This document shows positions 26,221 through 35,092 of a stretch of 64,000 bases of DNA, piece after piece. Source of the stretch: Actinoallomurus sp963799975 (GTDB taxonomy: Bacteria; Actinomycetota; Actinomycetes; Streptosporangiales; Streptosporangiaceae). The position numbers were made by a program, and so were the translations under genes. The notes beneath the pieces were generated by a model. It saw nothing but the letters and a program-made list of their open reading frames with translations, had not been told where the DNA came from and ran no database searches. Positions within the stretch are counted from its first letter, which is position 1. The number at the start of each line of letters is the position of its first letter. The stretch covers positions 186,001 through 250,000 of the forward strand of contig CAWCZF010000001.1 in the NCBI GenBank assembly GCA_963799975.1, in the 5' to 3' direction.

Positions 26221-27489
26221 ATGGCGGAGTCGTACGGGCCCTGGCCCGAGGAGACGATGTCGCGGGACGAACGGGCCGTGCTTCAGCAGACCCGGCTCCG
26301 CGGACTGCTCGACCGGCTGGTCGCGGCCGGCGGAGTGCAGGGCGAGCGGCTGCGCGAGGCGGGCGTCGCCGGCGGCGCGGACGTCGGCCTGGACGACCTG
26401 GCCAAGCTGCCGTTCACCACGAAACAGGATCTGTGGGACAACTATCCGCACGGGATGCTCGCCGTGCCGCTGCGCGACGTGGTCGCGGTGCACGGTTCCA
26501 GCGGCTCGCGCGGCCGGCCCACCCTCGTCGCGTACACCCGCGGCGACCTGGACCTGTGGGCGGCGATGTGCGCGCGTTCGCTGGTCTGCGCGGGCGCGGG
26601 CCCAGGCAGCGTGGTGCACAACGCGTACGGCTATGGCCTGTTCACCGGCGGCCTGGGCATCCACCAGGGCGCGATCGCACTCGGCGCGACGGTCGTGCCG
26701 ATGTCCGGCGGCATGACCGAGCGGCAGATCCGTCTCATCGCCGACCTGCGGCCCGACATCCTGACCTGCACGCCCTCCTACGCCGTACGGCTCGGGGAGG
26801 CGGCGCGGGATGCGGGCGTGGAGCTGAGCCTCAAGGCGGGCCTGTTCGGATCCGAGCCGTGGTCAGAGGAGTTGCGCGGCACCATCCAGGAACTCTTGGG
26901 CCTGGCCGCGCTGGACATCTACGGCCTGTCGGAGGTGATCGGGCCGGGGGTCGCCACCGAGTGCCTCGAACGCGACGGCCTGCACGTCAACGAGGATCAC
27001 TTCCTCGTCGAGGCGGTCGACGTCGAGGGCGCTCCGGTGCCGGACGGCACGCCCGGCGAGCTGGTGTTCAGCACGCCGCGTGAGGCGATGCCGCTCCTGC
27101 GATACCGCACCGGGGACGTCGCCTCGCTCACCCGCGCCACGTGCGCCTGCGGCCGTACTCTCGTGCGGATGAGCAAGGTCCTCGGTCGCCGCGACGACAT
27201 GCTGGTCATCCGCGGCGTGAACGTCTATCCGCGCGAGATCGAGTCGGTCCTGCTGCGGCACGCCTCGCCGCACTACCAGGTGGTCATCGACCGTCGCGCC
27301 GCGATGCCGCGGCTCATCGTGGCCTGCGAGGAGGCCGACGACGTGCTGGGGCCGGCGCTCGCCGCGGAGCTGGGCCTGTCGTGCGACGTGCGCGTCCTGC
27401 CGCATGGCACCGTGCCCCGCGTGGAGATCGGCAAGGCGGTGCGCGTCGTCACCTGGCAGTCGGGCGAGCCGCCGCTGCCCGGTCTGTGA
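26221..27489 (+). CDS. Phenylacetate-CoA ligase-like enzyme (PaaK family)
   Basis: 422 residues, adenylate-forming. Visible motifs: GSSGSRGRPTLVAYT (ATP loop), YGLSEV, YRTGD, and the C-terminal RRDDMLVIRGVNVYPREIE. It activates an aromatic or related acid with ATP and CoA; no other paa genes are near, so substrate is open. The ATG at 26221 follows an open stretch that overlaps the divergent M48 start. It matches the ~430-residue family length. Confidence 0.9.
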   Translation: MAESYGPWPEETMSRDERAVLQQTRLRGLLDRLVAAGGVQGERLREAGVAGGADVGLDDLAKLPFTTKQDLWDNYPHGMLAVPLRDVVAVHGSSGSRGRPTLVAYTRGDLDLWAAMCARSLVCAGAGPGSVVHNAYGYGLFTGGLGIHQGAIALGATVVPMSGGMTERQIRLIADLRPDILTCTPSYAVRLGEAARDAGVELSLKAGLFGSEPWSEELRGTIQELLGLAALDIYGLSEVIGPGVATECLERDGLHVNEDHFLVEAVDVEGAPVPDGTPGELVFSTPREAMPLLRYRTGDVASLTRATCACGRTLVRMSKVLGRRDDMLVIRGVNVYPREIESVLLRHASPHYQVVIDRRAAMPRLIVACEEADDVLGPALAAELGLSCDVRVLPHGTVPRVEIGKAVRVVTWQSGEPPLPGL

Positions 27490-27578
27490 TTTCCGGGAAT
27501 TACTTCCCATTTGCGGTGAGTTGGGGCTGATACTGGCCTCCTGACAACTGTCATCGGGGAAGTTTGGGGCGGGGACGC

Positions 27579-28499
27579 GTGAACGGTGGACAGGACGGCT
27601 ACTCGTCGCCGGCCGGGGGCCGGTGGCCGGGCGAGGAACCCTCACAGGGCGGCGGATCCCCGTACGGGCCGCCGCAGGGGGACCCGTACGGGAGCCAGGG
27701 CGCGTTCGGCGGCACACAGCCCGGGGGCTTCGGCACCCAGCCGGGTGGCTTAGGAGGTACGCAGCCGGGAGCGTTCGGCGGGCACACCGCGCAGACCCCC
27801 TGGCAGTACGGCGGCGAACCGCCGAAGAAGAGCCGTACCGGGCTCATCGCCGGCCTGGTCGCGCTGGGCGCCGTGGTGGTGCTCGGCGGCGGGGCCGTGG
27901 TGTTCGGCCTGTCGTCGTCCTCCTCCCACGACGCCGGGAAGCCCGCGTCGGCGGCCTCCGCGGCGCCGACGCCCTCCGACACGCAGCCGGCCGACGTCGG
28001 TCACGACGCGCCGCACTCGCTCACCGTCCCGAAGTCCGTCGGGGACTACCAGCGCCTCACCGGCAACGTCGCGGACCGGCTCGCCTCGAGCATGCGCCGC
28101 TCCATGGCCGCCGCGGGGTCGGGCAAGGCCGCCGCGGTGTACTCCAAGGCCAGGATCGCCATCTACTCGAAGAACGGCGACCCCGCGCGCCCGCTGGTCT
28201 TCGTCGGCCTGACGGGCGACGACAGCCCGGAGATCTCCTCGGGTCTGAAGTCGGGCTCGCCGTCGCAGGTGCTCGACGCGCTGTTCCTCGGCATGAACGT
28301 CGGCAACACGAAGGACTACGCGGCCGGGCCGCTCGGCGGCCTGCTCCGCTGCGGGACCGGGTCGCTCAGCGGCTCCGACGCCGCGGCCTGCGCCTGGGCG
28401 GACTCCTCGACCGTCGGCATGCTCCTCTCGCCGCGGAGCGACAACGCACGTGCGCTGTCGGGCACCATGCTCGACCTGCGGAACGCGGCCGAGCACTGA
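27579..28499 (+). CDS. Membrane-anchored protein with Gly/Pro/Gln-rich N-terminus, function unknown
   Basis: 306 residues. A low-complexity cytoplasmic N-terminus (about 1-85, repeats such as GTQPGGFGTQPGG), one membrane segment (about 89-112), a Ser/Ala-rich linker and an outer domain of about 170 residues of unknown fold. This layout is common in actinomycetes. The GTG at 27579 is chosen because GGGGCGGGG lies a few bases upstream. A small hairpin (GGGAA-TTAC-TTCCC, 27495-27508) follows the upstream gene. Confidence 0.75.
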   Translation: MNGGQDGYSSPAGGRWPGEEPSQGGGSPYGPPQGDPYGSQGAFGGTQPGGFGTQPGGLGGTQPGAFGGHTAQTPWQYGGEPPKKSRTGLIAGLVALGAVVVLGGGAVVFGLSSSSSHDAGKPASAASAAPTPSDTQPADVGHDAPHSLTVPKSVGDYQRLTGNVADRLASSMRRSMAAAGSGKAAAVYSKARIAIYSKNGDPARPLVFVGLTGDDSPEISSGLKSGSPSQVLDALFLGMNVGNTKDYAAGPLGGLLRCGTGSLSGSDAAACAWADSSTVGMLLSPRSDNARALSGTMLDLRNAAEH

Positions 28500-28566
28500 G
28501 CCGGCCGATCCGCCGTACGCGGGGGTTCGACGCCGGTCCGTCGGTGCCGCTGGCTAGGGTCGCGCC

Positions 28567-29172
28567 ATGAGCACCGATGGGGAGGGCCGGCGCCTCGGGG
28601 TCATGGGCGGCACGTTCGATCCCGTGCACAACGGCCACCTGGTGGCCGCGAGCGAGGTCGCACACCTCTTCGCGCTGGACGAGGTCGTGTTCGTGCCGAC
28701 CGGCCAGCCGTGGATGAAAGAGGGCCGCAAGACGTCCGCCCCCGAGGACCGCTACCTCATGACGGTCATCGCGACCGCCTCCAACCCGAGGTTCTCGGTG
28801 AGCCGAGTCGACATCGAGCGCCCCGGGAAGACCTATACCATCGACACATTGCGGGAGATGCGCGAGATACACGGACCCGGCGTCGAGTTGTTCTTCATCA
28901 CCGGCGCCGACGCCCTCGGTGAGATCCTCAGCTGGCGTGACGCGGATGAGCTCTTCACCCTCGCGCATTTCATAGGCTGTACCCGACCCGGTCACAACCT
29001 CGCCGACCCCGGCCTGCCCGGCGGCGGCGTGAGCCTGGTCGAGGTGCCGGCCCTGGCGATCTCCTCGACCGAATGCCGCGAGCGCGTACGGGCAGGGGAG
29101 CCGGTGTGGTATCTCGTGCCGGACGGAATTGTGCAATACATCAACAAACGAGGGCTTTATCGTGACGACTGA
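28567..29172 (+). CDS. nadD: Nicotinate-nucleotide adenylyltransferase
   Basis: Makes deamido-NAD from NaMN and ATP. 201 residues; nucleotidyltransferase motif GGTFDPVHNGH at 14-24 and ISSTECRERV near the C-terminus. It heads a nadD-rsfS-phosphatase group conserved across actinomycetes. Confidence 0.96.
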   Translation: MSTDGEGRRLGVMGGTFDPVHNGHLVAASEVAHLFALDEVVFVPTGQPWMKEGRKTSAPEDRYLMTVIATASNPRFSVSRVDIERPGKTYTIDTLREMREIHGPGVELFFITGADALGEILSWRDADELFTLAHFIGCTRPGHNLADPGLPGGGVSLVEVPALAISSTECRERVRAGEPVWYLVPDGIVQYINKRGLYRDD

Positions 29173-29208
29173 CGGTAGAACCCCCGCAGGGAGGAACACG
29201 ACAGCACC

Positions 29209-29616
29209 GTGACCGCATCCGACAGGGCCATCCAGCTGGTCCAGCTCGCCGCCGACGCCGCGGCCGAGAAGCTGGCCGAGAACATCATCGCCTACGACGT
29301 CAGTGAGCAGCTCATCATCACCGACGCCTTCCTCCTCTGCTCGGCCGCCAACGACCGGCAGGTGCGGTCGATCGTGGACGAGATCGAAAAGCGCCTCCGC
29401 GAGGAGGGAGAGGCCAAACCTGTCCGCCGCGAGGGCGAACGCGAAGGGCGCTGGGTACTCCTCGACTACGCCGACATCATCGTGCACATCCAGCACGAGG
29501 AGGACCGCGTCTACTACGCGCTCGAGCGCCTCTGGAAGGACTGCCCGCAGCTGCCGCTGCCCGAGGATGTCACCGCCCACCTGGCGCAGCGCGTACGCGC
29601 GGGGGACGGCCAGTGA
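29209..29616 (+). CDS. rsfS: Ribosomal silencing factor RsfS
   Basis: Binds L14 on the large subunit and blocks subunit joining in starvation. 135 residues with the family sequence DAFLLCSAANDRQVRSIVDEIE and WVLLDYADIIVHI. The GTG at 29209 follows GGGAGGAA. Its stop overlaps the next GTG by 4 bases. Confidence 0.96.
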   Translation: MTASDRAIQLVQLAADAAAEKLAENIIAYDVSEQLIITDAFLLCSAANDRQVRSIVDEIEKRLREEGEAKPVRREGEREGRWVLLDYADIIVHIQHEEDRVYYALERLWKDCPQLPLPEDVTAHLAQRVRAGDGQ

Positions 29617-30248
29617 GCGAGCCGCGCAAGATCGTGCTGTGGCGGCACGGCCAGACGAAGTGGAACGTCGAGCGCCGCTTCCAGGGCACCACCGACATCC
29701 CGCTCAACGAGACGGGCGTCGAGCAGGCCGCACGGTCCGCGCGCCTGCTCGCCGCGCTCGCCCCGGACGCGGTGGTGTCCTCACCGCTCCAGCGCGCCGC
29801 CGTGACCGCACAGGCGCTCGGCGACGTCACCGGCCTCACCGTTCTTCACGACCCGGACCTCATCGAACGCGGCGGCGGCGCCTGGGAGGGCCTCACCAAC
29901 CAGGAGATCCGCACCCGCTTCCCCGGCGAGCACGCCATCTGGCAGCCACCCGGCGGCGAGACCGTCGAGGACGTCGCCAAACGCTTCGCCGCCGCGCTCG
30001 AACGCGCCCTCGAACGCATCCCCGAACACGGCCTGCTCGTGGTCGTGTCCCACGGAGCCGCGATCCGAATCGGCATGCTCAACTGGCTCGGCTTCCCCGA
30101 AGAACTGTGGGGCCGCTTCGGCGGCCTGTCCAACTGCTGCTGGTCCGTCCTCGAAGACGGCCGCATCGGCTGGCGCCTGGTCGAGCACAACGCCGGCACC
30201 CTGCCCGAGCCGGTGCTGAGCGACGACCGTGCCGCGAGCGACGGCTGA
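29613..30248 (+). CDS. gpgP: Histidine phosphatase, likely glucosyl-3-phosphoglycerate phosphatase
   Basis: 211 residues, phosphoglycerate-mutase fold with catalytic RHG at 11-13 (LWRHGQTKWN) and the second histidine in VVSHGAA. In mycobacteria the ortholog in the same position after nadD-rsfS dephosphorylates glucosyl-3-phosphoglycerate in methylglucose polysaccharide synthesis. The name here rests on that gene order; other phosphatase roles are possible. GTGA overlap with rsfS. Confidence 0.85.
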   Translation: MSEPRKIVLWRHGQTKWNVERRFQGTTDIPLNETGVEQAARSARLLAALAPDAVVSSPLQRAAVTAQALGDVTGLTVLHDPDLIERGGGAWEGLTNQEIRTRFPGEHAIWQPPGGETVEDVAKRFAAALERALERIPEHGLLVVVSHGAAIRIGMLNWLGFPEELWGRFGGLSNCCWSVLEDGRIGWRLVEHNAGTLPEPVLSDDRAASDG

Positions 30249-30261
30249 CCCGGCAAAGCGA

Positions 30262-30292
30262 TTACAGGTCTGGCCGCAAGGTCCGATACACT
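30262..30292 (+). promoter_or_regulatory. Possible promoter of tRNA-Ala
   Basis: TTACAG at 30262-30267 and TACACT at 30287-30292, 19 bases apart, end 34 bases before the tRNA. Confidence 0.4.
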
Positions 30293-30326
30293 GGCGGAGC
30301 GTTCGGCAGACATCTGATCGACGCGC

Positions 30327-30399
30327 GGGGCTATGGCGCAGTTGGTAGCGCGCCTCCATGGCATGGAGGAGGTCTGGGGTTCGAATCCCCATAGCTCCA
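30327..30399 (+). tRNA. tRNA-Ala (anticodon GGC)
   Basis: 73 bases. Acceptor GGGGCTA pairs with TAGCTCC; D arm GCGC/GCGC; anticodon stem CCTCC/GGAGG with loop ATGGCAT giving anticodon GGC; T arm TGGGG-TTCGAAT-CCCCA; discriminator A. CCA is not encoded. Confidence 0.96.
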
Positions 30400-30550
30400 C
30401 TCGGATCCGGGGATCGCTATGGTCGCCCTTTCCCCTTCGGGGAGCGGGCTTTCGTCGCGGTCCTTCGTCATTTCTTTCGGGGGGATGACCCCCCGAGCCC
30501 CCCAATGTGGGGGGCCTTCGCCCCCCACGCCCCCCGGTGGGCTGGCGTTT

Positions 30551-30749
30551 GTTCTTCCCTCTCGTCGCCTTTGGCGGCTCGGTTCTTCCCTCTCGTCGCC
30601 TTTGGCGCCTCGTTTTCGACTTCCGCGTCCTCGTCGCCTTCGGCGGCTTCTCGCGCCTTCGGCGGCTTCTCGCGCCTTCGGCGGCTCGCGCCTCTCGGGT
30701 CCTCGTCGGCTTCGGCGGCTCGTGCTCCCGCGTCTCGTTGGCCTTCGGC
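30551..30749 (+). repeat. Tandem short hairpin repeats (CGCCTTYGGCG) downstream of tRNA-Ala
   Basis: Two identical 26-base copies starting GTTCTTCCCTCTCGTCGCC lie 31 bases apart (30551 and 30582). Three copies of a 19-base unit CGCCTTCGGCGGCTTCTCG start at 30635, 30654 and 30673 (the third diverges at its end). More degenerate copies follow at about 30706 and 30739. Each core CGCC-TTY-GGCG is a small hairpin, and the T/C change lies in the loop. The whole 30,403-31,056 stretch holds no gene I can support; open frames across it are low-complexity artefacts. Confidence 0.75.
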
Positions 30750-31056
30750 GTACCTCGTGACTCGGCATGCTTCCCATCGCGTCTTCGGCTCCTGCACGCC
30801 TGCGTTCCCTGGAGGTCCGCGCGGCCCGCTTCGCGTGTCCATCTGCGCTGCCTGCGCTTCCCGGGTCCCTCGCGCTCTTCGCGTTCCCCGCGTCTTGGCC
30901 CCTGCATCCCCTGCGTCTTCGATCTCGCGTTCATTGGCGGGTATTGATCTTTACTGCCACGGGCAAAAGGGGGGTGGGGTGGGGCTTGGTCGTGATGACG
31001 TCGCTGGGTGACCTCTTTCGGGGCGTCCGGGGAGGCGGGTTGGCGGGGGGTTGGGT

Positions 31057-31599
31057 ATGAGTAGGTTTTTCGCAGGACGTGTTGTGGCGGCGTTCTTGTT
31101 GGGGGGTGTGGGGGCGGTTGGAGTGTCGTCGGGTGCGGGGGCTTCTACGTTTGCTGCTGGCTACACCTGTGCGGTGCCTGTGCTTGGGACTCGGCCGCTC
31201 GTCATCCGTGGTTCGTTGGCCGCGTCTACGGTGTATCCGGTGGCTGGGCGGGTGGTGCGGTTTCAGTTGCACATCGCGAGTCTTAGTCTGCAGGCGCCGC
31301 TGACCATTGACTCCTGGACGGCCGTTGCGGCGATCGGTGTTGCCGGTACGCAGTCGGCCGCGTTTCGCATGACCGGCTCTGGTGGGCCGGTGACGCCGCG
31401 GCAACCGATCACCGGCGATCTCTACGGCTCCTGGAGACCCGACACCAGTGGCATGAAGCGGCTGCGCGGTGGGGGTGTACTGATCACTGCGCGGATCGGG
31501 CGGATCGGTACCCTGACCGCGCGGTGCCTCCCGAACACGCCGCGTCCGGTCATCGGAAGCGTGCTGGTGGTCTCTCCGCAGTTCGGCCGGGTCGGCTGA
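31057..31599 (+). CDS. Secreted protein of unknown function
   Basis: 180 residues. A signal peptide (about 1-30, ending AGAS) is followed by YTCAVP and a beta-rich domain resembling the DUF6801-like secreted proteins of actinomycetes (inferred from general look). Two cysteines, near residue 37 and the C-terminus, could form a disulfide. The codons have many more T/A third positions than neighbours, especially in the first half, which suggests transfer or relaxed selection. ATG at 31057. Confidence 0.65.
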   Translation: MSRFFAGRVVAAFLLGGVGAVGVSSGAGASTFAAGYTCAVPVLGTRPLVIRGSLAASTVYPVAGRVVRFQLHIASLSLQAPLTIDSWTAVAAIGVAGTQSAAFRMTGSGGPVTPRQPITGDLYGSWRPDTSGMKRLRGGGVLITARIGRIGTLTARCLPNTPRPVIGSVLVVSPQFGRVG

Positions 31600-31632
31600 C
31601 GGACGTTGACGAGACCGCTGGCACGCGGGCGG

Positions 31633-32292
31633 TCAGGGGGCGAGGCCCAGTTCGCCGGCGCGCAGGCCGGCCTGGAAGCGGCTGCCGGAGTTCAGGGTCT
31701 TCATCAGCTCGGCTACGCGGCGGCGGTAGGTGCGGATGGAGATTCCCATGCGGCGGGCGGCCACCTCGTCGGTGAGGCCGTCGCCGAGCATGCGGAGGAT
31801 GGCGCGGGCGCCCGGGGTGATCAAGAGGAGATCCGCGCGGTCGGCCAGGGGTACGGCGGTCGCCCAGGTGGCGTCGTAGAGCGCGTACACGCCGGCGATC
31901 AGTGTCTGTGCCGTCGTCACGGTGAACTCGCGGTCGCCCTGGACGACAGGGCCGGCCAGGACCATGACGCGTCGGTCGATGATGATCGTCTCGTGCGGGA
32001 GGCCGGCCTCGCAGATGCGCACCCGTGCGCCCGCGGCGGCGAGTTGGAGGAGGTGGCCGCGCTGTTCGTCGTCGGCCAGCGCGATGGAGGTGTAGAGCTT
32101 GCGCACCTCGACGCCGCCGAGGATCGTCGGCCGCATCCGCTCGGCGATGCCCTCGCGCGGGCCGGGGCGTGACCAGGTGTTCAGGTCGGTGGCGGCGCAC
32201 AGGAACTCGGAGCGCACCTCGGCGAACAGGTGGCCGGCACGTGCCACGAAGTCGCCCTCGCCGCGTACGGTCATGACCTGAGCGTCCGTCAT
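31633..32292 (-). CDS. LuxR-type (helix-turn-helix) transcriptional regulator
   Basis: 219 residues. The N-terminal ~140 residues form a phospholipase-D-like/unknown sensory part; the C-terminal domain has the LuxR-type helix-turn-helix GLTDEVAARRMGISIRTYRRRVAELM. It is divergent from the aldo/keto reductase gene with a 93-base gap carrying an imperfect inverted repeat, so it may control that gene. Confidence 0.82.
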   Translation of the reverse strand: MTDAQVMTVRGEGDFVARAGHLFAEVRSEFLCAATDLNTWSRPGPREGIAERMRPTILGGVEVRKLYTSIALADDEQRGHLLQLAAAGARVRICEAGLPHETIIIDRRVMVLAGPVVQGDREFTVTTAQTLIAGVYALYDATWATAVPLADRADLLLITPGARAILRMLGDGLTDEVAARRMGISIRTYRRRVAELMKTLNSGSRFQAGLRAGELGLAP

Positions 32293-32323
32293 GTCGCCAA
32301 TTTTGGTGGTGGCGGGACGAGCC

Positions 32324-32346
32324 GACAATGGCAGTTTGCTGTCAGC
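32324..32346. promoter_or_regulatory. Imperfect inverted repeat between divergent LuxR and reductase genes
   Basis: TGGCAG-TTTG-CTGTCA (one mismatch) at about 32329-32344 inside a GACA...TGTC frame; possible binding site of the adjacent regulator. Confidence 0.35.
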
Positions 32347-32385
32347 GAATGGCGGGCCGCCGCCGCTCTCGGGAGAGTCGGACCC

Positions 32386-33258
32386 ATGACGAACATCACT
32401 GCCGCCGCGAGCGGCGACCTCGCCCTGGGCGGCGACCTGCGAGTCAACCGGATGGGCTTCGGTGCGATGCGACTGCCCATGGGCGTGTTCGGGGGACCGC
32501 CCCGTGATCCGGATGAGGGCATCGCGGTGCTCCGCCGCGCGGTGGAGATCGGCGTGAACCACATCGACACGGCCGGCTTCTACGAGCTGGGCGGCGTCAA
32601 CGCCAGCGACCTGGTCCGCCGCGCACTCGCCCCGTACGCCGACGGCTTGGTGATCGCGACCAAGGTCGGGCCGTTGCGCGACTCCGCCGGCCGGTTGACC
32701 GGCCAGGCGCGGCCGGACGAGCTGCGCGGGCTGGTCGAGGGCGACCTGCGCCTGCTCAGGGTCGACCGGCTCGACCTGGTGTACCTGCGCGTCGGCGGCA
32801 TGGCGGAGCCCGGCGGCGAGTCGGTCGCGGAGCGGTTCGCCGCGCTGGCCGCGCTGCGGGAGGAGGGGCTGATCCGGCATCTGGGCGTGAGCAACATGGA
32901 CACGGCGCAGTTCGCGGAGGCGCGCTCGATCGCACCCGTCGTGGCCGCGCAGAACCACTTCCACGTGCACCACGCCGGGGACGCCGACCTGCTGCGGGAG
33001 TGCGCGGGCCTCGGCGTCGCGTACGCGCCGTTCTTTCCGCTCGGCGGAGGCGGCAGCCCGGTCGACACGGCGTGCCTGGAGAAGGTCGCGGCCCGGCACG
33101 GTGCCACGGGCGCTCAGGTCGCGCTGGCCTGGCTGCTGGCGACCTCCCCGGTCATGCTCGCCATCCCGGGTACCGGTTCGCTCGCGCATCTGGAGGAGAA
33201 CGTCGCCGCGGCGGCTCTCAGCCTGACGGAGGAGAACCTGGCCGAACTCGCGGGCTAG
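32386..33258 (+). CDS. Aldo/keto reductase family oxidoreductase
   Basis: 290 residues, TIM-barrel NADPH reductase. Catalytic Asp/Tyr in DTAGFYELG and Lys in ATKVG are present. The usual His of the IHRPD-like motif is absent (LVYLRVGG); this variant is known in a subgroup of the family. Substrate unknown. ATG at 32386 fits the family start; the following 200 bases to 33,460 hold nothing recognisable. Confidence 0.9.
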   Translation: MTNITAAASGDLALGGDLRVNRMGFGAMRLPMGVFGGPPRDPDEGIAVLRRAVEIGVNHIDTAGFYELGGVNASDLVRRALAPYADGLVIATKVGPLRDSAGRLTGQARPDELRGLVEGDLRLLRVDRLDLVYLRVGGMAEPGGESVAERFAALAALREEGLIRHLGVSNMDTAQFAEARSIAPVVAAQNHFHVHHAGDADLLRECAGLGVAYAPFFPLGGGGSPVDTACLEKVAARHGATGAQVALAWLLATSPVMLAIPGTGSLAHLEENVAAAALSLTEENLAELAG

Positions 33259-33460
33259 GCGGTGGCGTCGCGGTTGCCGGAGCTTCGGCGGTGCCTGCGC
33301 CGGCGCAGGCCGGTCGGCCAGGTCGCCGTCCGTCGCACCTCGACCGCACCACAGCACTGGGACTCCGGCGTCCACCATGCTGCCGCAGGTGCGCAGGTGC
33401 GCAGGTGCGGGGGTCGCGTGCGGTCGCTGGGTTGCGGGAGACGACCCTGCCGGTGGGGGC

Positions 33461-34498
33461 CTATTCGGCGCGCAGTGGGGCGGCGACGGTGTGCAGGTGG
33501 CGGAGGACCTGGGTGTAGGAGCCGACGATCGTGCTTTCGAGGTAGGCCAGGTCGTGGCGCCGGCAGTGGGCGCGTACGAGCGGCTGGACGCGGCGGAGGC
33601 TCGGCCGGGGCATGCTCGGGAACAGGTGGTGCTCGATCTGGTAGTTGAGCCCGCCAAGGACGAAGTCGGCGAACCGCCCGCCGCGGATGTTGCGCGAGGT
33701 CAGCACCTGCCGGCGGAGGTAGTCCAGCCTGCTCTCGTCGGTCAGGATCGGCATGCCCTTGTGGTTGGGCGCGAACGCGCAGCCCATGTAGAGGCCGAAC
33801 AGGCACTGGTGCACGACGATGAACGCCACCGCCTGGAGCGGTGAGAGCACGACGAACAACGCCGTGAGGTAGCCGATGAGATGGCCGCCGAGAAGCAGCC
33901 CTTCGGCGGCCCGCGAACGGCGCGAGGGGCCGCCGACCAGCGCGCGTACGCTCGCGACGTGCAGGTGCAGGCCCTCGAGCAGCAGCATCGGGAAGAACAG
34001 GTACGCCTGCGCGCGCGCCAGCACCCGCCCGGGCCGGCCCGTACGTGCCTGCGCGTGGCCGGCGGTGAGGGCGACCACGCTGCCGCCGCCGAGGTCGGGG
34101 TCGCGGCCTTCGTGGTTGGGGTTGGCGTGGTGCCGGTTGTGCTTGGCCACCCACCAGCCGTAGCTCAGCCCGACGAGCAGGTTGCCGTGCAGCACGCCGA
34201 GCAGGTCGTTGATGCGCCGCGAGCCGGCGATCTGCCGATGGCCGGCGTCGTGCCCGACGAACGCGATCTGGGTGAAGACGAACGCGAGGAAGGCCGCGAC
34301 GAGCAGTTGGTACCACGAACGCCCCAGCAGCACGAAGGCCGTGACGCCGGCCAGGAGCAGCAGGATGTTCGCGCTGATCTTCACGCTGTAGTAGCCGGGC
34401 CGCCGCCTGAGCAGGCCGGCGTCTCTGACCTGGCGGCACAGAACGGCGTAGTCACTGCCACGCGCGGCCGCAGGCGTACTCTCGGCGCGGAATGCCAT
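33461..34498 (-). CDS. Membrane fatty acid desaturase
   Basis: 345 residues with four or so membrane segments. Di-iron histidine boxes: HDAGH (83-87), HNRHH (120-124) and the C-terminal QIEHHLFPSMPR. The Q-x-x-HH box is typical of acyl-lipid front-end or delta-9-like desaturases. It likely adjusts membrane fluidity. The ATG at 34498 has GGAG upstream. No adjacent reductase or ferredoxin is seen. Confidence 0.93.
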   Translation of the reverse strand: MAFRAESTPAAARGSDYAVLCRQVRDAGLLRRRPGYYSVKISANILLLLAGVTAFVLLGRSWYQLLVAAFLAFVFTQIAFVGHDAGHRQIAGSRRINDLLGVLHGNLLVGLSYGWWVAKHNRHHANPNHEGRDPDLGGGSVVALTAGHAQARTGRPGRVLARAQAYLFFPMLLLEGLHLHVASVRALVGGPSRRSRAAEGLLLGGHLIGYLTALFVVLSPLQAVAFIVVHQCLFGLYMGCAFAPNHKGMPILTDESRLDYLRRQVLTSRNIRGGRFADFVLGGLNYQIEHHLFPSMPRPSLRRVQPLVRAHCRRHDLAYLESTIVGSYTQVLRHLHTVAAPLRAE

Positions 34499-34709
34499 CG
34501 GATCTCCTCCGGTCGGGTGCCACACCGGTTACGGGCTGCTGCGACCAAGGCCGCGATCGCGGTGACCATCTTCCACGACTTCGGAGCTCGCGGATATGAC
34601 CGCCGCTGTGGGAATCAACGGCGTAACCAGGAGTTCGGTTCCCTGGAGATGTCCGGCCATGCGTTGTGCGTGAGATGAGTTCGGCGACCGGGGAATCGCC
34701 CCTGGACAA

Positions 34710-34907
34710 TCACCCTCCGTCACGCCGCGCCTGTTCACGCGCGATGGCCTCGATGACGTCCGTGACGTGCTGCTCGCACACTGGATCACGGGAATGCCGG
34801 CCGCCGAACCAGATCATGTCGACCACGAAGACCGCCGGGTCGCCGCACAGACACGTGCTGGCGACACCGGTCTCCACCGGCACGACAGCCGGCCGTCGAA
34901 ACACCAT
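34710..34907 (-). CDS. Small uncharacterised protein with a Cys/His cluster
   Basis: 65 residues from the ATG at 34907 (a GTG at 34931 would add 8). Cysteines in STCLCGDP, then DPVCEQHV, could bind a metal as a short zinc ribbon. Codon bias is in line with neighbours. It lies alone between the desaturase and recQ, with about 200 bases of featureless DNA on each side. Confidence 0.55.
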   Translation of the reverse strand: MVFRRPAVVPVETGVASTCLCGDPAVFVVDMIWFGGRHSRDPVCEQHVTDVIEAIAREQARRDGG

Positions 34908-35092
34908 TTTTCCACCGTATGCCCAGGTCACTCAGGCTCGCCATGCTTCCGTCCGATGACCATCTGTCAACCCGCCCCCAGCCGTTTCCAGCCCCGGAGG
35001 CGGTCCTGGCCCGGACGACCGGGAACGCTGCGGGCGCGGGTGGCATGGGAGCGCGGGGGTGCTGTGGTGTGGGCTGGGCGGTGGTCCGGCTT

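Noticed and set aside
30331..30934. Long low-complexity open frames on both strands after tRNA-Ala
   Set aside because: Their Arg/Lys/Glu or Ser/Arg patterns come from the short DNA repeats; no ribosome sites or known domains.
31633..33657. A 674-codon minus-strand frame running into the LuxR-type regulator
   Set aside because: The upstream part is antisense to the aldo/keto reductase; the regulator starts at 32292.
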